A stretch of DNA of 64,000 bases from Providencia sp. (GCF_003533305.1 NZ_DOEH01000015.1:124001-188000); one strand, 5' to 3'; shown: positions 39,038 to 49,982, numbered from the stretch's first letter. Translations and numbers: made by a program. Notes: a model not told the origin generated them from the sequence alone.

Positions 39038-40021
39038 ATGAAGCATGGTAATGAAGTGAAAATCAATTATGTTATTAATTTAAAAATTGAAGCCCTAAGG
39101 TTTCAAAGAGATTCAAATAAAAATTATAATAAAATGGAAAAACATTTAAAAAATCAATGGAAATATATTAAGAAATATGAAAAAGGCGTAAAGAAAAATC
39201 AGCAATTGAATGATGCTGAAAGTCTTGTTGAATATAGTAAAAATATAGCCATTATCAGCCAAATGGAGAATATCTATTATTCTTATGAATATGATTATAA
39301 AAAACAAAAGGCAGAAATAGAAAATTATATCTCTAGCATAAATAGCACTAATTTTTTTGATACACGAATAGAGCAATTAAAATTAAGCTCAGAGCCTAGA
39401 GCTTTAACTGTGGATGATGATGTTAGTAAATATATTGAAATGCCTAAAATGACAAAGAAGAAAGAAGAATTAATGAATAAAATATCGGATAGTTGTCATC
39501 ATTTTAATGCTAAATATAATGAGATTACTTCTTGGCTTGTTAATTTAGATAATGCCGTGCAAAATTTTTATATAGATGACTACAATCAAAATCTACAGGT
39601 TGATTATAAAATTGAAAGGGGTATTCTTTCTAATGAAAAAGAAAAAATATCTAAAGAACTGATTGAGTTAAAAGCTAAAGTTAGCAATAAAGATTCAGAA
39701 AATATAGCTTATTATAATCGTATTATTAAACGTAAAGAAAGAAAAATTGAAGCTATAGAAAGTGAATTAGAGGTTATCCGAATCGTACGTATGGAGTATG
39801 AATCAATTGATTTAGAAAAAGAAATGGGGGAGCCTAATGTTACTCAAGAAAAGGTGGAGAGTAAAGAAGAGTTTATTTCTGATGTTGATTCACAAAAGCA
39901 AATCGGGATATTAGAGTCTTTTGTCTGTAGTTTCAATTCAATAGAAAAAAGTTGCATAGATTCTAAAACAACAACTGTTAATTATTTCAATTTTATTGAA
40001 ATGGCAATGCCGGTATTTTAA
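39038..40021 (+). CDS. Cassette protein 2: long coiled-coil protein, unknown function
   Basis: A 327-residue, lysine/glutamate-rich, almost entirely helical protein with no signal peptide or membrane segment. Coiled-coil character is strongest at about residues 25-110 and 190-255. The last 40 residues carry ESFVCSFNSIEKS and end FIEMAMPVF, clearly like the tail of the protein before it. GAGGC precedes the ATG. The DNA is extremely AT-rich. The 3' end and the following 120 bases are homologous to those of cassette gene 1, so the two ends are duplicates although the bodies differ. No family recognised. Confidence 0.7.
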   Translation: MKHGNEVKINYVINLKIEALRFQRDSNKNYNKMEKHLKNQWKYIKKYEKGVKKNQQLNDAESLVEYSKNIAIISQMENIYYSYEYDYKKQKAEIENYISSINSTNFFDTRIEQLKLSSEPRALTVDDDVSKYIEMPKMTKKKEELMNKISDSCHHFNAKYNEITSWLVNLDNAVQNFYIDDYNQNLQVDYKIERGILSNEKEKISKELIELKAKVSNKDSENIAYYNRIIKRKERKIEAIESELEVIRIVRMEYESIDLEKEMGEPNVTQEKVESKEEFISDVDSQKQIGILESFVCSFNSIEKSCIDSKTTTVNYFNFIEMAMPVF

Positions 40022-40043
40022 TTTCCAATAATCTATTATCTGC

Positions 40044-40065
40044 ACCTTAATTTAATGATTAAGGT
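40044..40065. terminator. Hairpin after cassette gene 2
   Basis: ACCTTAAT/ATTAAGGT stem with a six-base loop, in the same context as the hairpin at 38847-38874 and evidently its decayed copy. Confidence 0.45.
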
Positions 40066-40184
40066 ATGAAATAGTCTGACTACATCCTTTTAATCAAAGT
40101 ATATCGATTTAGAGTCTTTAATTACTAATATTTAATTTGATAAGGGAGAGGGGAGTGTAATGAAAATAAAAAGGAGTTCCGTTT

Positions 40185-41102
40185 ATGGACTTTTTGAAAA
40201 GTGATAGTGAAGAAAATAATATAAATAAATTAACCAACATAGAAATCAAGTTATCTGATCTTGAAGATAAAATCAAACAAACAAAAAGTAGGATTGAAAA
40301 ATATAAGGAAATTTTTGAAGTTAAAATAAATGTAATGAAAGAACAGATTGAAAAATATAAAGATGAAATAATATATAATGAGCTCTGCAAGGCTATTAGT
40401 AATATTGAAAATAATTTCACTAAAAATACCGAGAGATTGCACTTTACCTTTTTGCATGTGGACAATTTTATTCGGCGTACGAGAAGTCGATTTCATTGTA
40501 AGACTGATAGAGATCAAGCATTAAAGGAAGTGAGTTTTGATTTTAATAATAACGAATATATCAAAGATTATATGGAAGTATCTATTGGTAACTATCATTT
40601 TAAAAAAAAATTGCCAGAAGAATTAAGCGGGAATGTTAATAAAATAGCAAATATGAATGCCAGTTTGAAATCAAATTTACATCAAATGATAAAAAAAATA
40701 AGACAAATAGAAAAAGAGTACCTCAAAATTGAAGCAGGTAAACCCTATAAAGGACCTAGTTATAGTAATCAATACATAGAACTAAGTAATGATATTAATT
40801 TTTTATCACGGGTAATTAAAACAGAAACTGATCCAGAGAAACTGGACTCACTTAAAGCGGAGAAAGCAAGCTATGAACAACAACGAATCAAAATAAAAAA
40901 TAGTTTAGATAATGCTAAGTCAAAAAAAATATTTGCTAGGGATCATCGAGAACAATCCTTTGTCAATGATAAAATAATCTATGCTGAAATGCTAAGTTCG
41001 TTAATAAATAGCATTGATGAAAGTGAAATGTTAACTCCTAATAATAAAAAAATATTACCTGAATATTTAAATAATACGCCTTTGATTTTTGATTTTAGTT
41101 AA
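40185..41102 (+). CDS. Cassette protein 3: coiled-coil protein, unknown function
   Basis: A 305-residue helical protein, no signal peptide or membrane helix. An N-terminal coiled coil (about residues 15-80) is followed by a small mixed segment with FHCKTDRDQALKEVSFDF and KPYKGPSYSNQY, and a second coiled coil (about 190-245). The end contains MLSSLINSIDES, echoing the C-terminal motif of proteins 1 and 2, but the last residues are LIFDFS. It has the best ribosome site of the three (AAAAGGAG). Same strand and AT-rich composition suggest acquisition as one unit. Function unknown. Confidence 0.7.
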   Translation: MDFLKSDSEENNINKLTNIEIKLSDLEDKIKQTKSRIEKYKEIFEVKINVMKEQIEKYKDEIIYNELCKAISNIENNFTKNTERLHFTFLHVDNFIRRTRSRFHCKTDRDQALKEVSFDFNNNEYIKDYMEVSIGNYHFKKKLPEELSGNVNKIANMNASLKSNLHQMIKKIRQIEKEYLKIEAGKPYKGPSYSNQYIELSNDINFLSRVIKTETDPEKLDSLKAEKASYEQQRIKIKNSLDNAKSKKIFARDHREQSFVNDKIIYAEMLSSLINSIDESEMLTPNNKKILPEYLNNTPLIFDFS

Positions 41103-41130
41103 TGTCTTAAAATTCATGAAAAAAGGAATA

Positions 41131-41165
41131 AAAAAAGCAGGAAAAATGTATTTCCCTGCTTTTTG
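41131..41165. terminator. Bidirectional terminator after the cassette
   Basis: AAAAAAGCAGG and CCTGCTTTTT around a 13-base loop. It separates the cassette from the convergent MHS transporter. Confidence 0.75.
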
Positions 41166-41187
41166 CACGACTAAAACGTATGGTTAA

Positions 41188-42543
41188 CTAATGTGTGGTG
41201 CTGGTATTTAACACCTTGGCACCGTCATCAATTTTAGAACTGTTGGCTGTCCACCCTTTCCAAGAAAGAGGTACATAAGCAACAGCCACTGCTAACAATG
41301 ATACGCCTGCGACATAATAAGCGGGTGCCATATGGGATTGTTGTAACCAAGCACCTGTCAAAATTGGGGTCAATCCACCGAAAATCGCATAAGCCACATT
41401 ATAAGCAAATGATAATCCAGAATAACGAATCTCAGGTGGGAACGCACGAGTACTGATAATCGGCGTCGTTGCAATAGCCCCCACAAAGAATCCCATTAAG
41501 GCATAGTTAAAAATCAAAGTATTGGCTGCGATATCTGTAGATAAAGACGAGTAAAAATAAATTGCTGTTACTGCAAGGCCGCCCCAAGAAAAAGTCATTG
41601 ATGCGCGAGTACCCGCTTTATCACCTAGCCATCCCCAGAAAATACAGCCTAAAGTTAGCGTTAAGGTGGCAGCGCAGTTTGCCTGCAGCGCAATATTACG
41701 GTCAATATTATAGATGCCCTTTAACACCACATCAGGGGTCATTAAAATTGTAACAACGATCGCGGTTGATAATGACCACGTTAATGCTGCGGTTATCATA
41801 CAAGCTTGTTTATGAGAGCGAATGACTGTTTTTACAGGTAACTCTTGAGATAAGGCTTTTTTTGCGGCTAGCTCTTTGAATATCGGTGTTTCTTGTAAGA
41901 AACGGCGCAAATAAACAGAGATAAAACCAAAAATACCACCAAGAATGAAAGGAATACGCCAAGCAAACTCATGAACTTCCTGTGAAGTATAAGAACGTTC
42001 AATAATAATTGCGACAATAGAGCCCAGCAAAATACCACCGGTAATGCCCGAGGTTAATGTGCCAACGCCTAAACCATAACGTTGTTTAGGGGTATGTTCT
42101 GCAATAAAGACCCAAGCGCCTGGCATTTCACCACCAATTGCTGCGCCTTGCATAATACGCATTAATAATAATAGTAAAGGTGCAGCTGCACCAATCGTGG
42201 CATAAGTTGGTAAAAAGCCGATAACAAAGGTCGGAAATGCCATTAAGAAAATACTTAATGTGAACATTTTTTTACGGCCAATTTTATCGCCAAAGTGGGC
42301 CATAATAATACCGCCAAGAGGACGGGCAAGGTAACCCGCAGCAAACAAACCTAGCGTCGCCATTAGTGCAAGAAATTCATTGTCTCCTGGGAAAAATAGT
42401 TGAGAAATGATTTTTGCGTAAAAGACGAAAATAACAAAATCATAAAATTCTAGGGTTCCGCCTAATGAGGATAAGCCTAATGTTTTATAATCTTCTTTAC
42501 CCAAGGGTCTTGCCGAGGGCTGGCCGGTTGTTTGCGATGACAT
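41188..42543 (-). CDS. MHS-family MFS transporter
   Basis: A 451-residue major facilitator with twelve helices of the metabolite:H+ symporter type (ProP, ShiA, KgtP relatives). The family marks are LGGTLEFYDFVIFVFYAKII in helix one, the loop HFGDKIGRKK between helices two and three, and RIMQGAAIGGEMPGAWVFIAEH. The second half has the equivalent GWLGDKAGTR. Substrate cannot be assigned. It is monocistronic and convergent with the cassette. Confidence 0.88.
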   Translation of the reverse strand: MSSQTTGQPSARPLGKEDYKTLGLSSLGGTLEFYDFVIFVFYAKIISQLFFPGDNEFLALMATLGLFAAGYLARPLGGIIMAHFGDKIGRKKMFTLSIFLMAFPTFVIGFLPTYATIGAAAPLLLLLMRIMQGAAIGGEMPGAWVFIAEHTPKQRYGLGVGTLTSGITGGILLGSIVAIIIERSYTSQEVHEFAWRIPFILGGIFGFISVYLRRFLQETPIFKELAAKKALSQELPVKTVIRSHKQACMITAALTWSLSTAIVVTILMTPDVVLKGIYNIDRNIALQANCAATLTLTLGCIFWGWLGDKAGTRASMTFSWGGLAVTAIYFYSSLSTDIAANTLIFNYALMGFFVGAIATTPIISTRAFPPEIRYSGLSFAYNVAYAIFGGLTPILTGAWLQQSHMAPAYYVAGVSLLAVAVAYVPLSWKGWTANSSKIDDGAKVLNTSTTH

Positions 42544-43083
42544 AATACTATCCTTCTAAAATACCCAAAAATATTGATGGGAAATGACAAGCTATTTTTG
42601 CTTTGAATAAATATATTAGTGATTAATTAATATTAGTTGTGTGCAGATAAGCGGTATAAAACGTTGGATGGATGAACCTAGTTAATACTGTGTATCTTTT
42701 GCATACCCTCATTTATAGCAGAAAGTTTCATATTCTGTAAACCTCGACTGTTAAAACAAGCATAACATTCTTATTAGTTGATTTTTTATGGTTTAAGCAT
42801 TCAATGTGAGGATAAATAACATTATATGATGTTAATAATAACAATTTGGCAGACGATCGTATATTGGCGTTGGTAATTTAAGGCTATAATTTATAGAAAA
42901 TAAATGAATTGTTACTCTTTTTATTTAAATAATAAGGGGAGAAACCTATTTCATGACATTAATTACAACTAATAGTAGTAGCGAATAAATCTATTTGAAT
43001 AAATAGAATAAGTTTAAATGACCTGTTTATTGCTGTCTGGCTAGTTTGATTAAGTAGTATGAAAATATAAACTGGGGGATTGT
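42544..43083. other. Gene-free region upstream of the MHS transporter
   Basis: About 540 AT-rich bases with no credible ORF, RNA or repeat. It must hold the transporter promoter, but I cannot choose -35 and -10 boxes with confidence. Confidence 0.4.
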
Positions 43084-43120
43084 AAAAAAAACATGCCCAG
43101 AAGGAAGCTGAGCATGTTTG
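43084..43120 (-). terminator. Terminator of mgtE
   Basis: On the minus strand CAAACATGCTCA pairs with TGGGCATGTTT around a loop and is followed by an extended T-run. Confidence 0.8.
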
Positions 43121-43129
43121 AATAAAGCG

Positions 43130-44590
43130 CTAAACCAAGAAGAGGGTGGCAAGACCAAGGAAAATAAAGAAACCACCGGTATCAGTGATAGCCGTGATCA
43201 TCACACTTGAACCAATCGCGGGATCTCTACCGATCTTGAGCATAAGGAATGGCACTAATACACCCATAATGGCGGCCATCAGTAAGTTCAGTATCATCGC
43301 GAGCGTCATGACGGCACCCATCGCGAGGTCGCCATAGAGAAGGTAGGTGACAACACCCATAATTCCTCCCCAAACGACACCGTTAATCATGGCGACACCA
43401 AGCTCTCTAACTAAAAGGAATGAGAAGCTATTATTTCGGATCTGGTGTAGGGCAATTGCGCGGACAATCATCGTAATGGTTTGGTTACCGGTATTACCCC
43501 CGATCCCAGCGACTATCGGCATGAGTGTCGCTAAGGCCACTAGCTGAGAGATAGTATCTTCAAATACACCGATAACACGAGAGGCGACAAATGCAGTACA
43601 AAGGTTAATTGCAAGCCATGCCCAACGTGTTTTAACAGCTTGTCCTACAGGTGCAAAGACGTCCTCTTCGGCGCTTAATCCACCCATACGACGAATACTA
43701 TTGTCATTTTCTTCGTTTAAGTTATCAACGATGTCTTCAACAGTCAGTCGTCCCATCAACAGACCATTACTGTCAACCACCGCGGCAGAAATCAAGTCAT
43801 ACCGTTCGAACGCACTTGCCGCATCTTCCCCTTTTTCATCGGGTAAGAAGGTGACCGTATCGGTTTTCATCACATCCGCGACAATTTTTTCAGGGGATTG
43901 GATCAGTATTGTGGTAAGTGGAAGCTCCCCTTGAATGTAATTATTGTTGTCGACAACAAAAATTTTATCTGTGGCTTCAGGAATTTTTCCGCGTTGACGC
44001 AAATAGCGTTGCACTGTTTTTAAGGTGACATTAGGACGCACGGTAACGAATTCAAAATCCATCATCTGGCCGACACTGTCTTTTGCATATTGCAAAACTT
44101 CACGTATACGGCTGCGTAAACTTGGGTCTAAATAGGTGAGCAGCCTACGCATGGTATCGCGAGGTAAATGTTCGGCAATATAGGCTTGCTCATCAACATG
44201 TAAATTGGCGACGGCCCGTAGAAGTTCTCTATCGGACATATCTTTAATCAAGCTGTCCCAAACGGCAACAGAAGCTTCAACTAACACTTCACCACGGTCG
44301 TTATTATCGACAAGACGCCATAAAGCAAGACGCTCATCGTAAGGCAGCATTTCTAAAATATCTGCAATATCGGCGGTGTGGAGGTCAAGTAGCAACTCTT
44401 TTACAGTATTGACTTTTTCACTAAATGCTTTGTCATCACTATCGACATGTTGATCTTTTTCAACAAGGCGATGAACGAATTCTTCGTCATCCAAAAATAT
44501 CGTTAGGATCTGCTGGCGGATATGCGCCAGTTTTTGTGAGTGCGGATTTACTGTTGATACCGCATCGTTAGAAAAAGCATGTTGTGACAT
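43130..44590 (-). CDS. mgtE: Magnesium transporter MgtE
   Basis: A 486-residue MgtE channel. An N-terminal acidic helical domain with the motif LHTADIADILEMLPYDE, two CBS domains (about residues 165-300, with DVMKTDTVTFLPDE and GRLTVEDIVDNLNEEND), a plug helix and five membrane helices. The pore helix signature is GIGGNTGNQTITMIVRA and the last helix begins GSSVMITAITDTGGFFIFLG. The family gates Mg2+ entry by Mg2+ binding between the N and CBS domains. It stands alone, downstream of ppx. Confidence 0.93.
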   Translation of the reverse strand: MSQHAFSNDAVSTVNPHSQKLAHIRQQILTIFLDDEEFVHRLVEKDQHVDSDDKAFSEKVNTVKELLLDLHTADIADILEMLPYDERLALWRLVDNNDRGEVLVEASVAVWDSLIKDMSDRELLRAVANLHVDEQAYIAEHLPRDTMRRLLTYLDPSLRSRIREVLQYAKDSVGQMMDFEFVTVRPNVTLKTVQRYLRQRGKIPEATDKIFVVDNNNYIQGELPLTTILIQSPEKIVADVMKTDTVTFLPDEKGEDAASAFERYDLISAAVVDSNGLLMGRLTVEDIVDNLNEENDNSIRRMGGLSAEEDVFAPVGQAVKTRWAWLAINLCTAFVASRVIGVFEDTISQLVALATLMPIVAGIGGNTGNQTITMIVRAIALHQIRNNSFSFLLVRELGVAMINGVVWGGIMGVVTYLLYGDLAMGAVMTLAMILNLLMAAIMGVLVPFLMLKIGRDPAIGSSVMITAITDTGGFFIFLGLATLFLV

Positions 44591-44778
44591 TTTAATCCTT
44601 AAAACAATAAGAGCGCTAAGGGCGCTTCTAAACTAATCCGTCTGCTAATTGACGAAATATCTTACTACCATTGTCACCGATCCCGGCAAAATATCAAATA
44701 TATGAGTAATAAGGTAGTCAATTTTATATTTATAAGTCAAATAGCTAAGTTTAAATCACTACAAATGATAGATTGAAG

Positions 44779-46308
44779 TTACTCATATTCTGGGCTGATG
44801 GTTAATTGCCAACCTGGCACATCTTCCCAATAAGCACTTTCTTTCTCAAGGTCGAGTAGCATAAGTGCATTTCGCGTTAAATATTCAGCAGGTAAAAATA
44901 GGTTCCAATGATCATCATCGGTTTCTATTCTTAGCGATGATGGGGTCGTTGTCGATTGGCGCTGGTTATTTAACAGTATCGATAGCCGCAAAATTTGAAT
45001 TAACGGCATAAACTGTTTTCGTTTATAAAGGTTAAACTTCGGAATATCATCATATTTAATCACTCGGCGATGATTACGAACCAGTGTCGCTAACAGTAAT
45101 TGCTGTTCTTGATTAAATCCGGGTAAATTAGTGTTCTGGAGAATATAAGCGGAATGTCGATGCATACCACTGTGATTAATACTCAAACCTACTTCATGCA
45201 GCATGACTGCCCAAATAAGTATTGATTCAAGTTGTGGATTTAACTGTTTGGGATTTTGCTTACCCCATTGATAATAAAGTTCTTCCATCGTTTTGAGAAC
45301 TCGCTTGGCTTGTTCTCTATCAATATTATAGTGCTCCGCTAGGCTTAGTGCAGTGCGTTGGCGGATATCTTGATGGCGAAAACGACCTTCCATTTCATAG
45401 AGAACACCCTCACGTAAGGCACCGTCAGAAAGGCGTAATTCTTTAACATTAAGTGAATCAAAGACAGCAATTAAAATCGCTAATCCGGGGACAAAAACAT
45501 GTTTGCGTTCATTAGAAAGACCGGGAATATTTACCGCAGAGAATGACTTATACTTCAAGGCCATTTGTTTTATTTTTTCAAGTCGTTCGCGGGTGATAAT
45601 ACCGTCTTTTTCTTCCATTTCGAGCAACACTGCGTGTACCGCTTTGATGGTACCTGAAGCGCCCATCGCGACATCCCAGCTTTGTTTTTTAAATAAGATA
45701 GCGGCATTTTCAAGTTTCAAACAGGCTGCAAGGTAGGCTCGATTAAAATTTTCAGACGAAATGGTTTCATTAGGAAAATAATTGCGGGCAAAACTGACGC
45801 ATCCCATCCGGCGGCTTTCAATTAACAGAGGCTCGAATTTTTCTCCAATGACAAGCTCAGTCGAGCCACCACCAATATCGATAACCAGTTTACGGCCTTT
45901 TTCCGGTTGAGTATGCTCAACACCCATGAAAATCAATCGCGCTTCTTCTTGTCCTGAAATGATTTCAATGGGATAGGGCATTATGCCTTTAGCGCGCTGC
46001 AAAAAATCTTTTACATTCGTTGCCACACGTAATGAATGGGTACCTACGATACAAACGTTTTCAGGTGAAAAACCTTGTAAGCGCTCAGCGAATAGCGCTA
46101 AACAAGCTAGCCCTCTTTCCATTGCTTCTTCGCTAAGTTCATTGGTATCACTGAGCCCGTCAGCAAGATGCACTCGTTTTTTTAAGCGAGTAAGCACTTG
46201 TAATGCACCATTAACGATACGTGCAATCACCATGTGAAAACTATTAGAACCTAGGTCAATAGCCGCAATTTCTTGTGGTCTAGTCGTGGATGTATTGGTT
46301 ATTGGCAT
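44779..46308 (-). CDS. ppx: Exopolyphosphatase Ppx
   Basis: A 509-residue Ppx/GppA-family phosphatase. The ASKHA actin-like fold shows the phosphate-1 loop [10 protein letters not shown], the second loop [11 protein letters not shown] and the catalytic [12 protein letters not shown] region. A C-terminal HD-like segment includes [20 protein letters not shown]. It hydrolyses terminal residues of long polyphosphate. Four bases separate its start from the ppk stop, so the two are one operon, as in E. coli. Length matches Ppx (513) and is a little longer than GppA. Confidence 0.93.
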   Translation of the reverse strand: MPITNTSTTRPQEIAAIDLGSNSFHMVIARIVNGALQVLTRLKKRVHLADGLSDTNELSEEAMERGLACLALFAERLQGFSPENVCIVGTHSLRVATNVKDFLQRAKGIMPYPIEIISGQEEARLIFMGVEHTQPEKGRKLVIDIGGGSTELVIGEKFEPLLIESRRMGCVSFARNYFPNETISSENFNRAYLAACLKLENAAILFKKQSWDVAMGASGTIKAVHAVLLEMEEKDGIITRERLEKIKQMALKYKSFSAVNIPGLSNERKHVFVPGLAILIAVFDSLNVKELRLSDGALREGVLYEMEGRFRHQDIRQRTALSLAEHYNIDREQAKRVLKTMEELYYQWGKQNPKQLNPQLESILIWAVMLHEVGLSINHSGMHRHSAYILQNTNLPGFNQEQQLLLATLVRNHRRVIKYDDIPKFNLYKRKQFMPLIQILRLSILLNNQRQSTTTPSSLRIETDDDHWNLFLPAEYLTRNALMLLDLEKESAYWEDVPGWQLTISPEYE

Positions 46309-46312
46309 AGTA

Positions 46313-48382
46313 TCAAGCTCTTGTATCAGGCGTTTCGTGTGATTTTAAATAGTCATAAACCGCAAGTTGGGAACGAATTTTACGTTTATTACCGCGGGGA
46401 ACATAATGATTACTTAAATCTTTGTCAACATAACGCGCTTTTACAGTATCGTTAAATTGTAACTCAAGAATATCTAAAACTAATTGTTTAAGACGTGGGT
46501 CTAGCAGGCGAACAGCGACCTCAATACGATAGTCTATATTACGAGTCATCCAATCTGCTGACGAAATAAAGACCTGTTCATCACCGGCGTTTGAAAAGAC
46601 GTAAACGCGGTCATGTTCAAGAAATCTATCGACAATACTGGTTACTTGAATGTTTTCACTGTAACCCGCCTGACCAGTAACTAAAGAACACATACCGCGT
46701 ACTAATAAGCGGATTTTGACACCTGCATTTGATGCATCATAAAGTTTATCGGTTAATTCTTTATCAACAAGGTTATTGATTTTTAATGTAATACCACTAG
46801 GTAATCCGGCGAGAGCATTACTAATTTCTTGATCAATGAGTTCATTTAATTTAGTGCGGGTATTTTGTGGTGATACCATTAAATTATCGAATGAAACAGG
46901 GCGGTATGGATTTTCAATAAAGCTAAAGACTCGGCGAACTTCATTGGTGATTTGTTCATTCGCAGTAAGTAATGAATAGTCAGTATAGAGACGCGCGGTT
47001 TTCTCGTTAAAATTACCGGTTCCAATATGTGCATAGCGGATAATTTCGCCATTTTCCATCCGCGAAATAATAAACAATTTAGCGTGGATTTTAAGGCCTG
47101 GCGCAGAAAAAATAACGTGTACGCCTGCTTCAGTTAATCTTTTGGCCCAATGGATGTTGGCGGCTTCATCAAAGCGCGCTTGTAGCTCAACCACCACTGT
47201 GACTTTTTTGCCATTGTGCGCGGCATGGATAACGGAATCAATAATCCGAGAATCTTTAGCGACACGATAAATATTGATTTTTATCGAGAGCACATTGGGG
47301 TCAAAAGACGCTTGCCTCAGTAATTCTAAGGTATGTTCAAATGTGTAATAAGGGTAATAGAGCAGCACATCTCGTTCACGGATGGCATCAAATCCATTGC
47401 GAAAATTATCGAACCAACGATGGCGAAGTCTCGGCAATGGTTTATTTAATAAGTTTTTATTACCTTCATTTGGGAAGTTAATGAAATCTTTAAAGTTATG
47501 GTAACGTCCACCCGCAATAACAGAGTCATCATTAGATAACCCCAATTTTTGTCGTAGAAGAACCACCATTTCATCAGGCATATCTCGCTGATAAACAAAA
47601 CGCACAGGTTCCGCGGTAAGGCGCTGTTTCAGGGTCGATGACATGATTTCAAGTAGGCTGGATTCCATTTCTGTCGCAATATCATATTCTGCATCGCGTG
47701 TCATTTTCATGGAATAAGCATTTAACTTATCGTAGTCAAAGAAGCCTTTAAAAATTTCATCAAGGGTATATCGCAAGATATTATCAATTAATACCATAGA
47801 CTTTCGACGCTTAGGCATTTCGGGAGGCAAATTAACAAAACGCGGCACTTTATCTGATGGTATTTCTAATAACGCATACTGAATATCACTACCGTTAATA
47901 ATTTCAACGGCAAGGTAGGTGTAGTCATCTTTTAGAAACTCGACTAAATCCGTATCCCGATTAATTAAAATCGGGGTAATGTGTTGACGTAAGTTTTGTC
48001 TGAAATATTGACGTACCCAAATTTGTTGGCGTGGGGATATTTGTCTTTCGTTAATTAAGAATATTTGGTTGCGAGCCATTTCAAGCAGTAAATCATTATA
48101 CAAAACGTCAAACTCTTGTTCTTGTTTGGCGACTTTAGATTGGATGCGTTTAAGTAAATGACGAGAGCCACTGGCTGAGCCACGTTCTTCATTAATTAAA
48201 ATCCGACGCTTCACATCGGCAAAACGGACTTTATAAAATTCATCTAAATTATTGGAATAAATGCCCAAAAAACGCATTCGCTCAATGAGAGGGTTACGCT
48301 TATCAGCGGCTTCTTGTAAAACGCGTTCGTTAAAAGCCAGCCAGCTTAACTCTTTTTCATGATAGAGACGTTCTTGGGACAT
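46313..48382 (-). CDS. ppk: Polyphosphate kinase Ppk1
   Basis: A 689-residue peripheral membrane kinase that polymerises ATP gamma-phosphate. The N-terminal start is [20 protein letters not shown]. The phospholipase-D-like catalytic domains have the phosphohistidine motif [12 protein letters not shown] and a second histidine in [15 protein letters not shown]. The final ends with [13 protein letters not shown] and QFNDT. Length matches E. coli Ppk (688). It is first in ppk-ppx. Confidence 0.95.
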   Translation of the reverse strand: MSQERLYHEKELSWLAFNERVLQEAADKRNPLIERMRFLGIYSNNLDEFYKVRFADVKRRILINEERGSASGSRHLLKRIQSKVAKQEQEFDVLYNDLLLEMARNQIFLINERQISPRQQIWVRQYFRQNLRQHITPILINRDTDLVEFLKDDYTYLAVEIINGSDIQYALLEIPSDKVPRFVNLPPEMPKRRKSMVLIDNILRYTLDEIFKGFFDYDKLNAYSMKMTRDAEYDIATEMESSLLEIMSSTLKQRLTAEPVRFVYQRDMPDEMVVLLRQKLGLSNDDSVIAGGRYHNFKDFINFPNEGNKNLLNKPLPRLRHRWFDNFRNGFDAIRERDVLLYYPYYTFEHTLELLRQASFDPNVLSIKINIYRVAKDSRIIDSVIHAAHNGKKVTVVVELQARFDEAANIHWAKRLTEAGVHVIFSAPGLKIHAKLFIISRMENGEIIRYAHIGTGNFNEKTARLYTDYSLLTANEQITNEVRRVFSFIENPYRPVSFDNLMVSPQNTRTKLNELIDQEISNALAGLPSGITLKINNLVDKELTDKLYDASNAGVKIRLLVRGMCSLVTGQAGYSENIQVTSIVDRFLEHDRVYVFSNAGDEQVFISSADWMTRNIDYRIEVAVRLLDPRLKQLVLDILELQFNDTVKARYVDKDLSNHYVPRGNKRKIRSQLAVYDYLKSHETPDTRA

Positions 48383-48468
48383 TATTGCTCCGTAATACTC
48401 TAAGCGTTAATACTTATATGCCGTTGATATTAGATATCAATGTATAAATATGAATAATTTAGCTTTGA

Positions 48469-49056
48469 TTAAACGCGCTGCTTAATGGCTGCATTTTTAC
48501 TGACAACACTTTCAGGATTATCAGACTGTTGTTTCATTGCAAAATATTGGTGTTGAAAAACACACATACGAATTGCTGTATGATAGCGACCATTAACAAA
48601 AAACTCGTCAATTAATTCGCCTTCAGTATGAAAGCCTAGTTTATTATAAATATGAATAGCTTTTATATTTTCTTTATCGACGATGAGATAAAGCTTATAT
48701 AAATTAAGAACAGAGAAAGCATAGTCCATCGCAAGTTTGGCTGCACGCGTTGCATAGCCTTTCCCTTGATAATGTGGAGCAATGATTATCTGAAATTCAG
48801 AGCGTCGGTGAATGTAATCGATTTCAACGAGTTCGACTAAGCCGACTTTTTCACTATCATTTTCAATGATAAAACGACGTTCGGATTGGTCATGAATATG
48901 TTTGTCGTAAAGATCGCTAAGTTCGACAAAAGCCTCATAAGGCTCTTCAAACCAGTAACGCATCACGCTGGCATTATTGTCAATTTGATGAATAAATGCT
49001 AAATCTTCACGTTCAAGTGGGCGCAACCTAAACGGATGAGCTTGCCCGGTAGTCAT
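48469..49056 (-). CDS. speG: Spermidine N1-acetyltransferase SpeG
   Basis: A 195-residue GNAT. The match to E. coli SpeG is very close: [42 protein letters not shown] and [17 protein letters not shown] for acetyl-CoA binding. SpeG detoxifies excess spermidine as a dodecamer with an allosteric polyamine site. The C-terminal 20 residues differ, as is common. It sits alone between the ppk operon and purMN. Confidence 0.94.
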   Translation of the reverse strand: MTTGQAHPFRLRPLEREDLAFIHQIDNNASVMRYWFEEPYEAFVELSDLYDKHIHDQSERRFIIENDSEKVGLVELVEIDYIHRRSEFQIIIAPHYQGKGYATRAAKLAMDYAFSVLNLYKLYLIVDKENIKAIHIYNKLGFHTEGELIDEFFVNGRYHTAIRMCVFQHQYFAMKQQSDNPESVVSKNAAIKQRV

Positions 49057-49270
49057 ATAACACCTCTAATTATTTTTGGTATATGTTTATATATCGATTT
49101 TGCCGTTTTGGTAAAAACAGAAATAAACACACTGAATTAACTTCTAAGAACCATGATAAGGATACCATTTATTTGTAATAAAATAATGACTCAACGCAGA
49201 GAGTTTTTTTTCATGGCGAAGATTTATCCAGTTTAGGTGGGAAAATATTGAATAAGGTTAGAATAAAGAG

Positions 49271-49300
49271 AAAAAGGGCAGAAATTATTTTCGGCCCTTG
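49271..49300 (-). terminator. Terminator of purMN
   Basis: AAGGGC-AGAAA...TTTC-GGCCCTT stem. On the minus strand it is followed by TTTTTCTC. It lies 44 bases past the purN stop. Confidence 0.75.
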
Positions 49301-49343
49301 ATTTGATTAGCCTAGCGATTTAGCGGGTGTCGCTTAATAAAGG

Positions 49344-49982
49344 TCACTCGACAGCGGCACCTTGTGCAGGAAGTGGATTGCCATCTAACACCGCTTTGCC
49401 ATCAATCATTGTTAATCGGTCATTCACAAACCATTGCACTACCATCGGGTAAATGTGGTGTTCTTTGGTTTTGATCCGCTCAATGACACCATTTTCAGTA
49501 TCGTCTGTAAAAAGTGGGATTTTTGCTTGCAAAATGACAGGACCGCCATCAAGTTCTTCGGTGACAAAATGCACAGAAGTACCGTGTTCTTTATCGCCAT
49601 TTTCAAGGGCTTTTCGGTGAGTATGCAACCCCGGATATTTAGGGAGCAAAGACGGGTGTATGTTGAGCATTTTACCCGAGAAATTTTTAACAAAATTCGA
49701 TGATAAAATTCGCATAAAACCAGCAAGCACCACTAAGTCAGGTTGATATTGCGCTATTGTTTCCAGTAAAGCAGCATCGTATTCATCGCGGCTAAGATAG
49801 TTTTTAGCATTCAGACAAAGGGCGGGAATACCCGCCTCTTGTGCTCGAATAATACCGTATGCATCGCTTTGGTTGCTCACTACTGCAACAATATCAGCAT
49901 TGATGGTGCCGTTATGGCAACCATCAATTAATGACTGCAAATTACTGCCACTACCGGAAATGAGGACAACAATTTTTTTCAT
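49344..49982 (-). CDS. purN: Phosphoribosylglycinamide formyltransferase PurN
   Basis: A 212-residue formyl-THF-dependent GAR transformylase, step three of purine synthesis. The folate-site motif MLNIHPSLLPKYPGLHTHRK holds the catalytic asparagine and histidine, and HGTSVHFVTEELDGGP supplies the aspartate. GSGSNLQSLID binds phosphate. The start overlaps the purM stop (TAATG). Same length as E. coli PurN (212). Confidence 0.95.
   Translation of the reverse strand: MKKIVVLISGSGSNLQSLIDGCHNGTINADIVAVVSNQSDAYGIIRAQEAGIPALCLNAKNYLSRDEYDAALLETIAQYQPDLVVLAGFMRILSSNFVKNFSGKMLNIHPSLLPKYPGLHTHRKALENGDKEHGTSVHFVTEELDGGPVILQAKIPLFTDDTENGVIERIKTKEHHIYPMVVQWFVNDRLTMIDGKAVLDGNPLPAQGAAVE

Noticed and set aside
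39038..41102. Possible XaxAB/YaxAB-type binary pore-forming toxin
   Set aside because: The proteins are helical and paired, but neither has the hydrophobic insertion segment of that family and I see no sequence signature.
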